Source: Talpa occidentalis (Eukaryota > Chordata > Mammalia > Eulipotyphla > Talpidae). Taken from it: 64,000 bases of DNA. The notes below the pieces were generated by a model. The model did not search any database and was not told where the DNA came from. It saw only the letters and a list, made by a program, of their open reading frames with translations. This document shows positions 1 through 11,095 of the stretch, in pieces. Made by a program: the position numbers and the translations under genes. Every line of letters begins with the position of its first letter. Position 1 is the first letter of the stretch. The DNA is taken from positions 68,783,730 to 68,847,729 of the forward strand of contig NW_023604295.1 of NCBI RefSeq assembly GCF_014898055.3. Reading direction: 5' to 3'.

Positions 1-38
1 TAGTGCTGTACTTAACCCCTTGCGCCACCAGGGAGGCT
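1..38 (-). mobile_element. tRNA-derived SINE, head only (cut by window edge)
   Basis: Reverse complement of the SINE head, reading GCCTCCCTGGTGGCGCAAGG then GGTTAAG. This is the older-subfamily form of the A-box region. The rest of the element lies outside the window to the left, so its length and target duplication cannot be judged. Confidence 0.85.
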
Positions 39-308
39 CTCATCACATTCTTCATAACACTCTTGTAGGTAAATATGCTTGCAATTATATCACATTGCAC
101 AATCGTGCCACTGTGGCAAATTTTCATATTGTTAGGTGAATAATTTATTAATCTCTATAATTTACACCAAATAGCGATTACCAAGGTTCTCATTAAAAGC
201 ATGAAAGTACAATGCTAAGTAAGATAAGTCAGGAGAAAGATAAATATCAGATAGTGTCACTAATATGAGGAATATATAGTAACTAAATAGTCAGAAAAAG
301 ACAAGCTG

Positions 309-460
309 GGTCCCCCCCTGGTGGCGCAGCAGTTGAGTGCTGGGTTGCAAGGCTGCCCGCAGCCTCTGCAGCACCAGTTCGATCCCTGACCACTGGCGAG
401 GGTCCCACAAATAAACAAATAAATAAATAAATAAAAATAAAAGGTTATTCATAAAATAAA
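309..460 (+). mobile_element. Short head-only tRNA-derived SINE
   Basis: The element has a tRNA-like head with an A box (TGGCGCAGCAG) and a B box (AGTTCGATCCC), then GGGTCCCAC, and passes straight into an AAAT-rich tail. The ~150-bp body seen in full copies is absent. It is flanked by a perfect 16-bp target duplication, AGAAAAAGACAAGCTG, at 293-308 and 461-476. The element was therefore inserted in this short form and not shortened later by deletion. Compare the copy at 4610-4728. Confidence 0.93.
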
Positions 461-1344
461 AGAAAAAGACAAGCTGAACACGGTTGATAGCTGACTACAA
501 AACTGAGATAGCAAGGGGGGAAAGGTGGAGAAGGGAAAAGAACAGGGAGGGAGGGAGGAACAGTGGTCTGTGGTGGTGGAGTATGGGCAAATTGGTAGTT
601 GTTGTGCTATTGTGATAATACCTGATGGGGATACCCCAATGTTCAACCTCAGTTAACATTAATTAATTAATTAACTAACTAATCCATATTGTTAAATCCT
701 CTTAAATATTTTCAGATCTTGGCTATTAAAATCATATAATTCAGTTAGATATCACTTCTTTTTTGAACACTTTCTTCATTTATTTCCCTTTTTCACCACA
801 TCCTTTTTTTCACATTTCTTCAGCTACTTGATCTCTTTAAAGTTTTAGCACCTAAAAAAATCAATCCTAAGATTTCTGTTGTCTTTTCTAATTACATTCA
901 TTCCTTAGATGAATTTATCCACTCTCACAGCTTTATATGCTATCTATTGACCATGACTTCCAGATATTTGATCTATAGTGTAGGACTTTATGCTGTTTCA
1001 CATTTATATAGTTCTACTTGTCAACTTTACTTGGATGACTAATGGTTATCCCCTATTTCCCATATTCAAAACTGAGCTCCCATTATTTTATCATGTTCCT
1101 CCAGAAGTTTTTGCCATCTTAGAAATATAACTTTGCCATTCCAATTTATCAGACAAATCCAAGAAAAAAGCAATGGAATCATCCTATACTTCACCCTTTA
1201 TATCATTTCCCACTTCTACTATGTTACTTCAAAGACTGTTACTACCTTCATTGCTACTGCCCAGTCCTGCTACAATCATCTGTTCCCTGTTAAAGAATCC
1301 TAACAACTCTAATTATAGTCTGTTTTCACTAGAAAAAACTTTCT

Positions 1345-1663
1345 TTCTTTTTTTTTAAAGGTTACTAATTTTTTTTAAGATTTATTTATGTATTTATACA
1401 AGCACTGGGTACAGTCAGAAGCGCGGGAGGGTGAGAGAATTCACCAGAGCCAGAGCAGGGAGCAGAGCAGGCAGAAGGACCGAAGTACACTGCTGAGGGG
1501 AGCAGCGGGCGGCAGGAGAGGTCTGCGCACCATGTGGGACCCTCCTCTGGTGGCCGAGGAGCAGCCGGGGATCGAACTGGCGCTACATCGAACTGGCGCT
1601 ACAGAGGCTGCGGGCAGCTTCTTAACCCAGCGCTCAACCGCTGCGCCACCAGGGAGGTCCACA
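1345..1663 (-). mobile_element. Full-length SINE, young subfamily, with duplicated B box
   Basis: Full-length antisense copy of the younger subfamily. Its target duplication is about 14 bp with one mismatch (1331-1344 against 1664-1677). A 16-bp tandem duplication at 1571-1586 and 1587-1602 doubles the B-box segment. The tail has two A-runs separated by a short unrelated piece (about 1358-1371), which looks like 3' transduction. The 118- and 102-codon open frames here are products of SINE sequence and are not genes. Confidence 0.92.
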
Positions 1664-1879
1664 AGAACAAACTTTCTATTAAAAATAAGTCAATGCATCT
1701 TTCTCTTCTGCTCAAATTTCCAGTTACTACCTATCTCACTTTGAGTAAAAAAAAATTCTTACAAGACTTGGATCTTCATCCTTTCTGTGTCGACTTATTT
1801 TCTCTTACAAGCTTGTGTTTTCTAGTGGCACAGGACTATTGAATGTCGTTTGAATAAACCAGCCCCCTGACTGTATTAA

Positions 1880-2145
1880 GGTCTTTGCTCTTGCTTATTC
1901 TTCTGCTTAAAATGTTTTTACCAGATAACCAAATGACTCATTCCCTCATAATCATTTCTGTCCTCAAATGTCCAACACCTTCCTTCTCTACTTTACCCAG
2001 GCATTTCTATCTCATTCTTCTGCCTCATTATTTTATTCATAATGTCCCTCATATTTTAACATATTATAATACATTTATTTATAGTGATAAATATAGAGCA
2101 ATTTCTCTGGCAAAGTGGGATGAGCAAATGAATAAGTGAATGAGT
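1880..2145 (+). repeat. L2-like LINE 3' fragment
   Basis: The order of motifs resembles the L2 3' region: a pyrimidine-rich CTTCTGCTTAAAATG block, a CTCAAATGTCC-like block, and a terminal run of AAATGAATAAGTGAATGAGT repeats. The copy is strongly diverged. The assignment is from memory of the family's pattern and was not aligned. Confidence 0.5.
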
Positions 2146-3610
2146 GAAAATCCTCATCAGGTAAAACACAAGGAATATGTATTTTAATGGATATATAGTA
2201 TAAGCACAGATAAAAATTATCCAATGAAATGTTTGTTTTATTTCCTTTTGAAGCATGCAAATAAAAGCATAAAAGTAATATAATTTAGCAATGTCTTTCC
2301 ATGCACATGGATCATTAGCTTGGAATCAGAACAGGGGTCAAATTTTATTCAGTACTGAATATAAAGTTCATGGCTCCATGATTATGCCTTATTTAATTAA
2401 TAACTACTTATATCTAGGTATCCATGACTATTTTAAAAGTTCTTTCACTATTCCTTGATCATTATAACTCTATGATGTTATCACTTTATCAGGACTGATA
2501 TTTTAATCCCTGTTTTACTGCTTTGTTATGCAAACAGTAGAGGGGATACTAAAAAAAAAAAAACAAAAAAACTAGGTACTCTGAAAACCTTCAAAGCTTT
2601 TAGGATCATAATTTGCTTGTGATAAATATTTTATATTTTGATGTAAAGTCAAAGGAATTTTCCACTAGAAATATGTACCCATCCCTACATCTTATTTGGA
2701 ATATAAAGTAGAATTTATTTTCAGTGTGATTTTTAACGGCCTTACAGCACTTGTTCTGCAAATGCCCCTAGATGTCCAACTAACAGCTGTATATTGATCA
2801 CTGTATTTCCCTTTACTGTAAGTAGACTTTCAAATTTAGAAACCCATAAGAAGTCACAAACCTTCATATTTAATTACAGAGTTTCTGAACCCCTACATGC
2901 AGCTGTAGAATTAAAAAAATACCAGTTTTATTCACATAATAGAATGGCATGACCAACTGTACTGAGTCCCAGGAGATTCTGTCTGTTAAATGAGATGTGT
3001 TTAAAGAAAATAAAAAGCATGATGACAATTTATTTATGATGAAAATTAATATATAAACTTAAAGTAGTAAAGCTCAAACTAATTTCTAATTACTGTCTAA
3101 AGCTGAGCCCTAGTTTGATGACAAATGAGTTCTATTTATCCACATGTACCAAAGGAAAGCTCAAGTCTATATTTGCATTTCAAGAAGAAAGGAGTGGGAA
3201 ATGCAGCTCCATTAAATCAAGTAAAAAATAATCTAGAGGGGTCTTTCCATTCTGACTCACACTAGTTTGTATTGTGCAATATGAGAGGGTCAGTTGTACA
3301 ACAGTATATAGTATGATACTCCTCACAGCAAATGCATGTCTAAATTCCCCTAGAGTAAGAACTAAAAACCAGAAACCATGTGGAATGAAACTGTACTTTA
3401 AAAACACTAGTAAAACCATCTGTATTTTGACCCAGTGAACTATCTTGAAATATTTTCATGAACAAACATTTTCAATCCAGTCCCCTCATCTGAGTTCAGT
3501 ATTTCACCTTAGATATGCCTGAATTTTCTCTGGAACATTAATCATCTTATTGAAAACCAAATTACCTTGTCACTCTTTCAAGAAGGAGTGATGTTAATAA
3601 AGATGAATGA

Positions 3611-3883
3611 GGGCCTCCCTGGTGGCACAACGGGTTAAACACCACACTATGAGGCAATCCGCAGCCTCTGCAGCCCAAGTTCGATACCCAGCCGGCCAGA
3701 GAGCAATCCATATGGTGAAGCAGACCTCTCCTGTCTTGCCCGCTGCTCCCCTCAGCAGTGTATTTCGGTCTGCCTGTTCTGTTCCCCGCTCTGTCTCTGG
3801 TGAATCCTCTCACCCCCCCACCCCCCCACATCTCTGTCTTGTACCCCAGCTCTTGTATGCATAAATAAATAAATCTTTAAAAA
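3611..3883 (+). mobile_element. Full-length SINE, older subfamily
   Basis: The head reads GGCCTCCCTGGTGGCACAAC and the B box AGTTCGATACC. The body carries the shared CTCCCCTCAGCAGTGTAT segment, and the tail is GCATAAATAAATAAATCTTT plus A-run. The target duplication AATAAAGATGAATGA (3596-3610) repeats at 3884-3898 with one change. The tail combines AATAAA with TCTTT, as in SINEs that carry both a polyadenylation signal and a pol III terminator. Confidence 0.94.
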
Positions 3884-4164
3884 AATAAAGGTGAATGAAA
3901 GGGAGATTCTGAAGAAAAACAATTTGAAAAAGAATGAGAATCAAGAAGTCTACTAAGGCCAACTAGGTAGGTTCAATTGTTGGTTTCTGATAATAATTTA
4001 TCATCATCCTCTATTACTCCCATTCTAACTCCAATTGCACCTGTGCAGATGGGATGTAGGTAAATGACTTTCAATAAATGAGTAAGATTCTGGGGAATTG
4101 TAATATTGATTAATCTTGTCACTTAAGAAGCTTTAATTAGATCAAAAGCTTGAATTCAGGAGAC

Positions 4165-4375
4165 AATATGTCTGAATTGCAATTGTTGTCCTGCCTTATA
4201 CTCACTTTGTGAACTTAGACCAAATTTCTTAACTCTATTTCATTGTCCTAATTTCTACAAATGGGGATAATAGTAATACCAGTTTCAAAGAGTTTTGTGA
4301 GAATTAGAAAGCTCATAAAATATTTAGTGTAATATCTGAAACATAAACATTCAATAAATAATAGTTGTTACACTT
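4165..4375 (+). repeat. MIR
   Basis: Recognisable MIR order: TTAGACCAAATTTCTTAACT, then ACAAATGGGGATAATAGTAA, GTGAGAATTAGAAAGCTC, and an end reading CATTCAATAAATAATAG. The copy is diverged but co-linear, and it is a relic that dates to early mammals. Confidence 0.75.
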
Positions 4376-4609
4376 ATTGTCAGAAAAAAAGACTGTAGTA
4401 AGAAACATATCTTTAAAAATGGCATTGCTTTATTATACATAGTAACATCTTTGACAATTTTACTAAAGAGGTGAGCAGAATGGGAAGTTGAATTAAGAAA
4501 ACAGTCTTATAAAAGACTTATCTTAGGGCCTCCACCTCCACTATAATATATAGTGATATATTATAGAAATATCATATGCTTTTAAATACCTAGCATATTT
4601 CTAACATTT

Positions 4610-4728
4610 TTTTTTTTTTTTTTTTGGTGGGACCCTTGCCGGTGGCCGGGGAATGAACTGGCGCTGCAGAGACTGTGGGCAGCCTCGCAGCCCAGCGCTC
4701 AACCACTGCGCTACCAGGGGAGGCCCCG
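4610..4728 (-). mobile_element. Short head-only tRNA-derived SINE
   Basis: Antisense element in which a 16-base T-run joins directly to the complement of GGGTCCCACC, then the B box and A box of the head. As in the copy at 309-460, the body is missing and the tail begins at the same point. The 14-bp target duplication TATTTCTAACATTT lies at 4596-4609 and 4732-4745. Its pure A-tail suggests a recent insertion. Confidence 0.93.
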
Positions 4729-5324
4729 ACTTATTTCTAACATTTCTGACATATTTCCATAGGTAAGTCTTGTATAGAATAAATATACATAAATTTCAAT
4801 ACTGTCTCCTGAATTTATGAAGATTTTATAGCTGTTACACAATAGTTTGAATAATTCCTTATAGATTTTAAGTTAAAATCTAAAGGAATTAAGATATTTT
4901 CAAGGTAAATTGTGTAGCCTTATTCTTCAATGTTTTCACTGATAGTAAAAACAATTTAATTTTACATTTTATGTATTATAACAATCTCTTTGTGATATAA
5001 CTCTTAATTTTTTGCTTTCTTTTGATTTTTGCGTTGAAATTCCTAATAATACCATTTATACATTTTGGTTTTTTATATTTAAAAATGAAAAATAAAAATA
5101 CATATTATATATAACATATCTTATATATACATACTTAATCATTTATCTTATAAATTGTTTATTTTATTGTTATAATAAATGTAAACATATGACTGCATCA
5201 TACATATTAAATATAGTTGACATTCATAGAAAAGTTTTAATTTTTGAACTTGTCTTTTACTACAAGGTTGGTTTTTCCCCACAGTTTTTATTTAAGTAAT
5301 AATTTTGATGACCATTACAATAAT

Positions 5325-5505
5325 AATAGGAAACATTTACAGAGTGCTTACTATGTACCATTCCCTAGGTTAATCTCTTTTATGTGCATTATTCCATATA
5401 TTTGTCACAATATTGTAACAAACTGTATGCTATATGAAGTGGGAGTGACATTAGTTAATTTGTTCAGGTGCTCAAATCTAATAAGTTGCAAAAACAGGAA
5501 TTGAC
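5325..5505 (-). repeat. MIR
   Basis: Contains CAGAGTGCTTACTATGTACC followed by TTAATCTCTTTTATGTGCAT and ATTGTAACAAACTGTATGC. These match the reverse MIR pattern of 'growing cell count, sorted size' positions that end in a gapped AAGTTGC block. Confidence 0.7.
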
Positions 5506-7489
5506 ATGTAATTTGACTACAAAATATAAAATTTCATAAATGGTATATATTGTATAGCATGAAGAGATCCATAGCTGCCCCTACTAAAGAGAAAACCTCA
5601 GAATAGTTTGAAACAATGTCTTAATTTCAACCTCACTCAGCCTTTCAATTATACCCAAAAGGTATAACATAATAGCAAACCTAGGATACAAAATATCATA
5701 TTTTGATTGAATAGTATACTTTTCATATTGACAAAATAAGCCCTTTATTTAATATTATATTACTTAAATCTAGTAATTTGAAATACATGTTCTTCTTCAA
5801 AACACACACACACACTTTAGATTGCTAAGTGCCCTTCATTATCTTTTAATTCTTAAATAAAATCAGAATAATTATATTAATTTTATTTGAGTATTGAATA
5901 ATGATTATACAATTGAAAGTAATAGCTAAAAGCTGATATTCTAGAAAGAGCATAAAACATTATTTCCATTATAGTTGCCATATATTTTGAATATGAAATA
6001 AAGCCTAAAATTTGGATTAAATATTAAACAATATATTAACTGGCTAAAGCTAGTTAGAAATTTGTAATATCCTGGAAGAATATTAATCATTAAGATACAT
6101 TTAGTTTATAATAGAGTTAAGTAAAAGCAAGTTACATAAAGAAATTTAAGGAACGCTCTACAGTAACATTCCCTATCTCTAAGTGACAAAGCATTGATGA
6201 ACTTGTTTAAAATTCACTGTGATATATCAGTATAGAGTGGACTGTGGACTACTTAGGTTTGAAACAGGAGATAAGTTAGATACTACTCTAGGTAAGCTCC
6301 AAGGAATAAGTAATTTGAAGAAGCAGGACTCATGAAAAAGTTAATATGCCCAAAGTGAAAACAGGATATATTTCAGATAATGTTATCCCCATAATTAAAA
6401 TTAGAACATTTTTAACTGGTTTGTTATGGTGACCACTAAGGTGGAGGCCCTGAAGTTGCTTCAAGTCTTTTGAATTAGGAAATGAGGCAAATGTTTGTTC
6501 ATGAGAAGACACAGCAAGCCCTAAGTTTTCAGATACACAAAGAAATATAAGAACTTCGTTAATATTCATATGTAAATGTCTGGAGGGTAAAGGGATCTCA
6601 GAATGGAGAGCTCAATATTAAGCTCAAATCTATGAAAGTGATGGCTGCAATCAACTAAGAAAACTTTAAAGAAAGGAAATGGTTACATTAATAGATTCTT
6701 TTTTAATTGTAAGAAAAAAAATTCTATGTAGAAAGCTTAACTATAAGACAGTTGTGTCATAGCCCCAACATGCAAGGATAAAATAGAATCTTAGTAATAT
6801 TACAAGAAGGAACTTGAGAACAATGAAGGCACTCTTGACCTCTCACTCTTTGTACATTATACTTCATTCTTCTCATCTTTACTTCCCTTCAGATTTAATT
6901 GATTTCATTCAGTCTACATATACAATTCACTGCCACAAAGAATAACAAATCATCCCTATTTCTTCCTCAATATAGCTCAGTGTAGTACACTGTCACTAAC
7001 TCTGGTCACATTCAGTGTCTATTCCCACAAGTAACACATTAATATATGTGACTTTTAACTTTTCATTCCTAAAACTGTAATTTTAGCCTTTAATTATATA
7101 AATGCATGGTGTTTATATGTTCATAGCATGCATATATTATCTAGTAACTTAATTTTTCTGTGACTTGCTGGGACTATAATAACTTCACACAAGATGCTTA
7201 GCCTTATAAGTGGAGAACAGTTAAACTCTTCAAAGAGAAGTCAGCATCATTGTGTTAGGACTAGCTATAAAATTGGAACCTAAGGCAGAAGTCTGCAGGG
7301 AGTGGGACAATAGAGAAACATATGGCTTGTGGTGTTCTTGAATGTGACAATTAGAAAAAGATAAAAAATTACTGCACAGGACAATGTCCACCTATGAAAA
7401 GTCAGAAAAGTCCCCACAAAGAAAAGACAAGTGTATGAAAAGCAAACAGGATACTTGCATTATTTAAAATGCTAAAGCCAAAGGATATC

Positions 7490-7600
7490 CACTAATTATT
7501 TTACATATTTTATCTAACTCAACCCCCAGAGCAACTTTTTGAAGTTTTATTCTTATTCATACTCTGTACATGAGGACACTGAAGTTAATAGATACAATCC
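7490..7600 (-). repeat. MIR, fragment
   Basis: TTTTACATATTTTATCTAAC, AGAGCAACTTTTTGAAG and TCTGTACATGAGGACACTGA follow the antisense MIR order. The copy is diverged and partial. Confidence 0.55.
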
Positions 7601-8774
7601 AATAAGGTAATTATAGTTTTACTATATAAGAAAAATGAAAAAGAGAAAACTATAATTTACCATAAAAGGAGAATATATATTTGTGTGTGTGTGTATTCAG
7701 CTTTGTGATAATACAATCAAAATATATAAACTATAAACTTGTATAATACTTATAGTTGAATTCTTTCAAAATCATTTTTTTCACATCAAATAAAAAGCCT
7801 TTTTCCTTTCAGGAAGATATTCTACCATTAGATAAATGCATTCTCTTTCAAGAAATATATTTTCAGTTTTCTAGCAAATAAAAACCTAATGCAACTAGGA
7901 AATAAAAGAAAAGTCATCAAGATACCCACAGTTTATAATATTCAATTTTTAAAGGATGAAATGTTCTTTTTATATAATTCTGATATTCAATTTTGATAAT
8001 TCCTATCAGTTTTATTTTATACTGTATTTTTTTACAAATTATAATTCTTTTTCAATGAAACTACTGTTAACATGCACACAATCACTTTTGGAAAATAAAA
8101 GAAAAAAAAACAAATTCAAACAACCATGCACACATAGACATATGTAAGAAACTGAATAATTGAAAATGTTTATATTTGATTTTATCAGAACTTATGACTA
8201 ATGTCTATACATTACATTACTATTATCATCAACATAATTGGCTTTACCATTTAAAAGAACTTAGAAGACTGAGCAGAAAAAAAATCATGGTGAATCATGC
8301 AGAACAGATAGGAACTCACCTTTAACTTTATTCTTTGAAGCAGCCGCTGGTACCAAGGAAAGATTGCACAAGAAGAAGAGAACAAATATTAGATATTAGA
8401 CAGAGTCTCTAGTAAGAAAAAGTGATATGTTATTAAGATAAGTTAAAATCTAGAAAGGAGCATTCATGATTGCATGATCAACACACATTAGACAAAAGAT
8501 GTATAACAAAGAAAATGATTAGATTTTGTTAGTGTATGATTAAAGTCTTAGCATAACAAAGAGCAGAATAGATAGAAGTCATACAGTAAACTTCCCAGCA
8601 ACATACTAAATTCCTTTTGGGAACTGTGTACCTTTCTCTTATGCTTCTTCAATTCAAATTTTAGTGAACAATTCAATTAAAGAAAATATGCATATATAGT
8701 TTAAATGTATTTCATACTATTTAACAATTAAAATGTAACCCATAATATTTGGATGTATCACAAGGGCAGGCCCT

Positions 8775-8990
8775 TTGCATTTTGAGTGCTTACTAATTAC
8801 CAGAGACTAAGGTTGAGTACATGTATCTTCACCTTAACAAGCTCAAGAAGTAAGTTTTGTTATGATTGTTTCACAGATATAAAAACTGGGACTTAGAAAG
8901 TGAACTTACTTGTAACAATGATTCAAATGTAAAGGAGCAAATTTGAGATTTGATCTTAGGTGTGTTTGTAAGATACTGTTCTGTTAGATG
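8775..8990 (-). repeat. MIR
   Basis: TTTTGAGTGCTTACTAATTA leads to ACCTTAACAAGCTCAAGAAG and CACAGATATAAAAACTGGGA, followed by GATTTGATCTTAGGTGTG. The order is that of an antisense MIR. Confidence 0.65.
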
Positions 8991-10687
8991 CTACTTTATG
9001 TAGTTGGAGCTTAAAGCACCCAATAAGCAACTAAAGTGTGAACATTGGATCCAAAAGTCCAAATCTAAGTAACTTGACTGATTAAACTGCAGTTATTGGT
9101 ACTTGATTGGCCAAATAGTATGAAACCAGAAAATGAATCCTTTACATTTCATTTATTCTCATTAAGAAGTAGGAATTTAAGTTTATTTATATCTAGTGGT
9201 AGACACTATTTGGGGTAGAATTAAATTGAATGAAGAAATTAGAATAGTCATAAAGAATAATTCTTTAATCAAAAGTAGGTATCTAAACAAAATATATTAT
9301 TAGATACAAATATTTTGGATTGATTTTTTTTTATTTAAACACTACTTAAATTGAAGATTGGCAAAGAGTGAATTTTCAGTATCTAAATTATGTTAAAAAT
9401 GCTATGGTTCATTCCCTTTGTGAGAGATGTGCATTCTCTAGTTTGACATGCTGACCTTCTGTGGACTTGAATTTAGAATTCATGTCTGGTACTTATCAAC
9501 TACATATCAAAATTTTAATTTATATTTCATTCTTTCAAGTTATTTAGAGCTAAAGGAAGATTTCAAGCAAGTTTAGATACCTAGGTAAAACTAATTCTAG
9601 AGAATTTCATTTTTATTTACAACAACAAACATTATTTTACTATGTGCATTTATTTCCTGCTAGTTCATGAAAAATGCACATCAACTTTCTGAAATAATAA
9701 ACTTTTCAGATAAAACGATACTAAGTAAAAGTCTTTCAGGAACCTTAAGTCCAAGCTTATACCCATTAAAATCTTTGTGTATTCTATAGCCTAAAGTGAA
9801 GGAAGGTACTTGGAGAGAAAGAATGTTCACATTACTGTTGCAAATATAATACTTGACCTAACTTAAAAAGTCAAGTTTCAAAATTAAACTACCAACCATT
9901 TTATGATAGTATTACTACAATGTAAACTTATAGTCAAATTTATAGTAATGGACCCCTAAAATATTTAATATTAAAACAAATTTTAAGAAGTATTTTATCA
10001 AGGAACTTACTCCTATTTAATGAAGCAATGATTATTTTAATACATAATATGCTAAAAAATAGGTGTATAGGTAATAAAACATCATAGCCTTCTCCAGTGT
10101 CAGCTACTGAAATGATCAATATTAATAGTTTACTAATGTTAGAAAAATAAACTTAGCAATTCTTACAAAGAACAAAAACACATACATAATGGATTTTTGT
10201 TTCCAAAAACAGGAAAATACTCTATATATCATTTGTAGTCTGCTTTGTCCACATTTTTTAGGTTAAGATGTGGAATTCTAACTCACTATTTTTAATAGTT
10301 GCATATTTCTCTATGATGTTTATGAATTTCTCTATTGATAGATTGTAGTATTTTTTTTTTCTCTTGACAAACACATATTATAACATATCCCTTAAATACT
10401 GTGGTGGTGTTTTGTTCATGTAGGAGAGCTTTCAAGGTCGCTTTCACATTTCTATACAGAAAAACATAGACCATGATGAATATCTTAAATATTGCAGATT
10501 AAAGTTTTAGGCATATTTTGGAAGGGGATATGAAAATATATTGAATATTCCAAAATAAGAGGAAATTAGATAAAAAGAGAAAAGAAATGAAAATACCTGA
10601 CCTTAGTATTCAAACTTCAGAATAACTGAAAAACTAGACACCTTTATCTTTTTTAAATTTTTAATATAAATTCAGTTATTTATCTTT

Positions 10688-10950
10688 TATTTTTAAGATT
10701 TATTTATTTATTTATACAAGCACTCGGTACAGTCAGAAGCACAGGAGGGTGAGAAAATTCACTAGAGCCAGAGCAGAGAGCAAAACAGGCATACTGATGA
10801 AATACACTGCTGAGGGGAGCAGCGGGTGGCAGGAGAAATCTGTGCACCATGTGGGACCCTTGTCCGGGGGCCGGAGATCGAACCAGCGCTGTAGAGGCTG
10901 CAGGCAGCTTTGCAGCACAGCGCTCAACCGCTGCGCCATCGGGGAGGCCC
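10688..10950 (-). mobile_element. Full-length SINE, young subfamily
   Basis: Antisense copy of the younger subfamily with tail, body and head (complement of GGGGCCTCCCCGATGGCGC). A perfect 15-bp target duplication, CAGTTATTTATCTTT, lies at 10673-10687 and 10951-10965. The linker after the B box is shorter than in most young copies. The 91- and 68-codon frames here are SINE products. Confidence 0.94.
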
Positions 10951-11009
10951 CAGTTATTTATCTTTGATGGAGGAAACATTGTCTTGTACTATTGTTGAAA
11001 TTTTGAAAG

Positions 11010-11095
11010 TGCAGGATCCCCTCAGGATCCCCACTGTAGTGCAACCATCACCAAGTCACCCATGGTCCACTTAAACTACAAACTCTTTCTTTAAT
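11010..11095 (-). repeat. Possible L1 3'UTR fragment
   Basis: Contains GTGCAACCATCACCAAGTCA, a phrase typical of antisense old L1 3'UTRs. Too little sequence remains for a firm call. Confidence 0.3.

Larger units (their letters stand above)
5510..10670. other. AT-rich non-coding stretch, no gene
   Basis: No coding exon, RNA gene or young transposon is visible. Decayed MIR-like blocks are annotated at 7490-7600 and 8775-8990. Short (AC)n and (TG)n runs occur near 5803 and 7682. The open frames here are short and show no family motif. Confidence 0.7.

Noticed and set aside
309..360. SINE heads as functional tRNA genes
   Set aside because: They carry pol III boxes, but the cloverleaf is degraded and each is joined to a SINE tail with target duplications.
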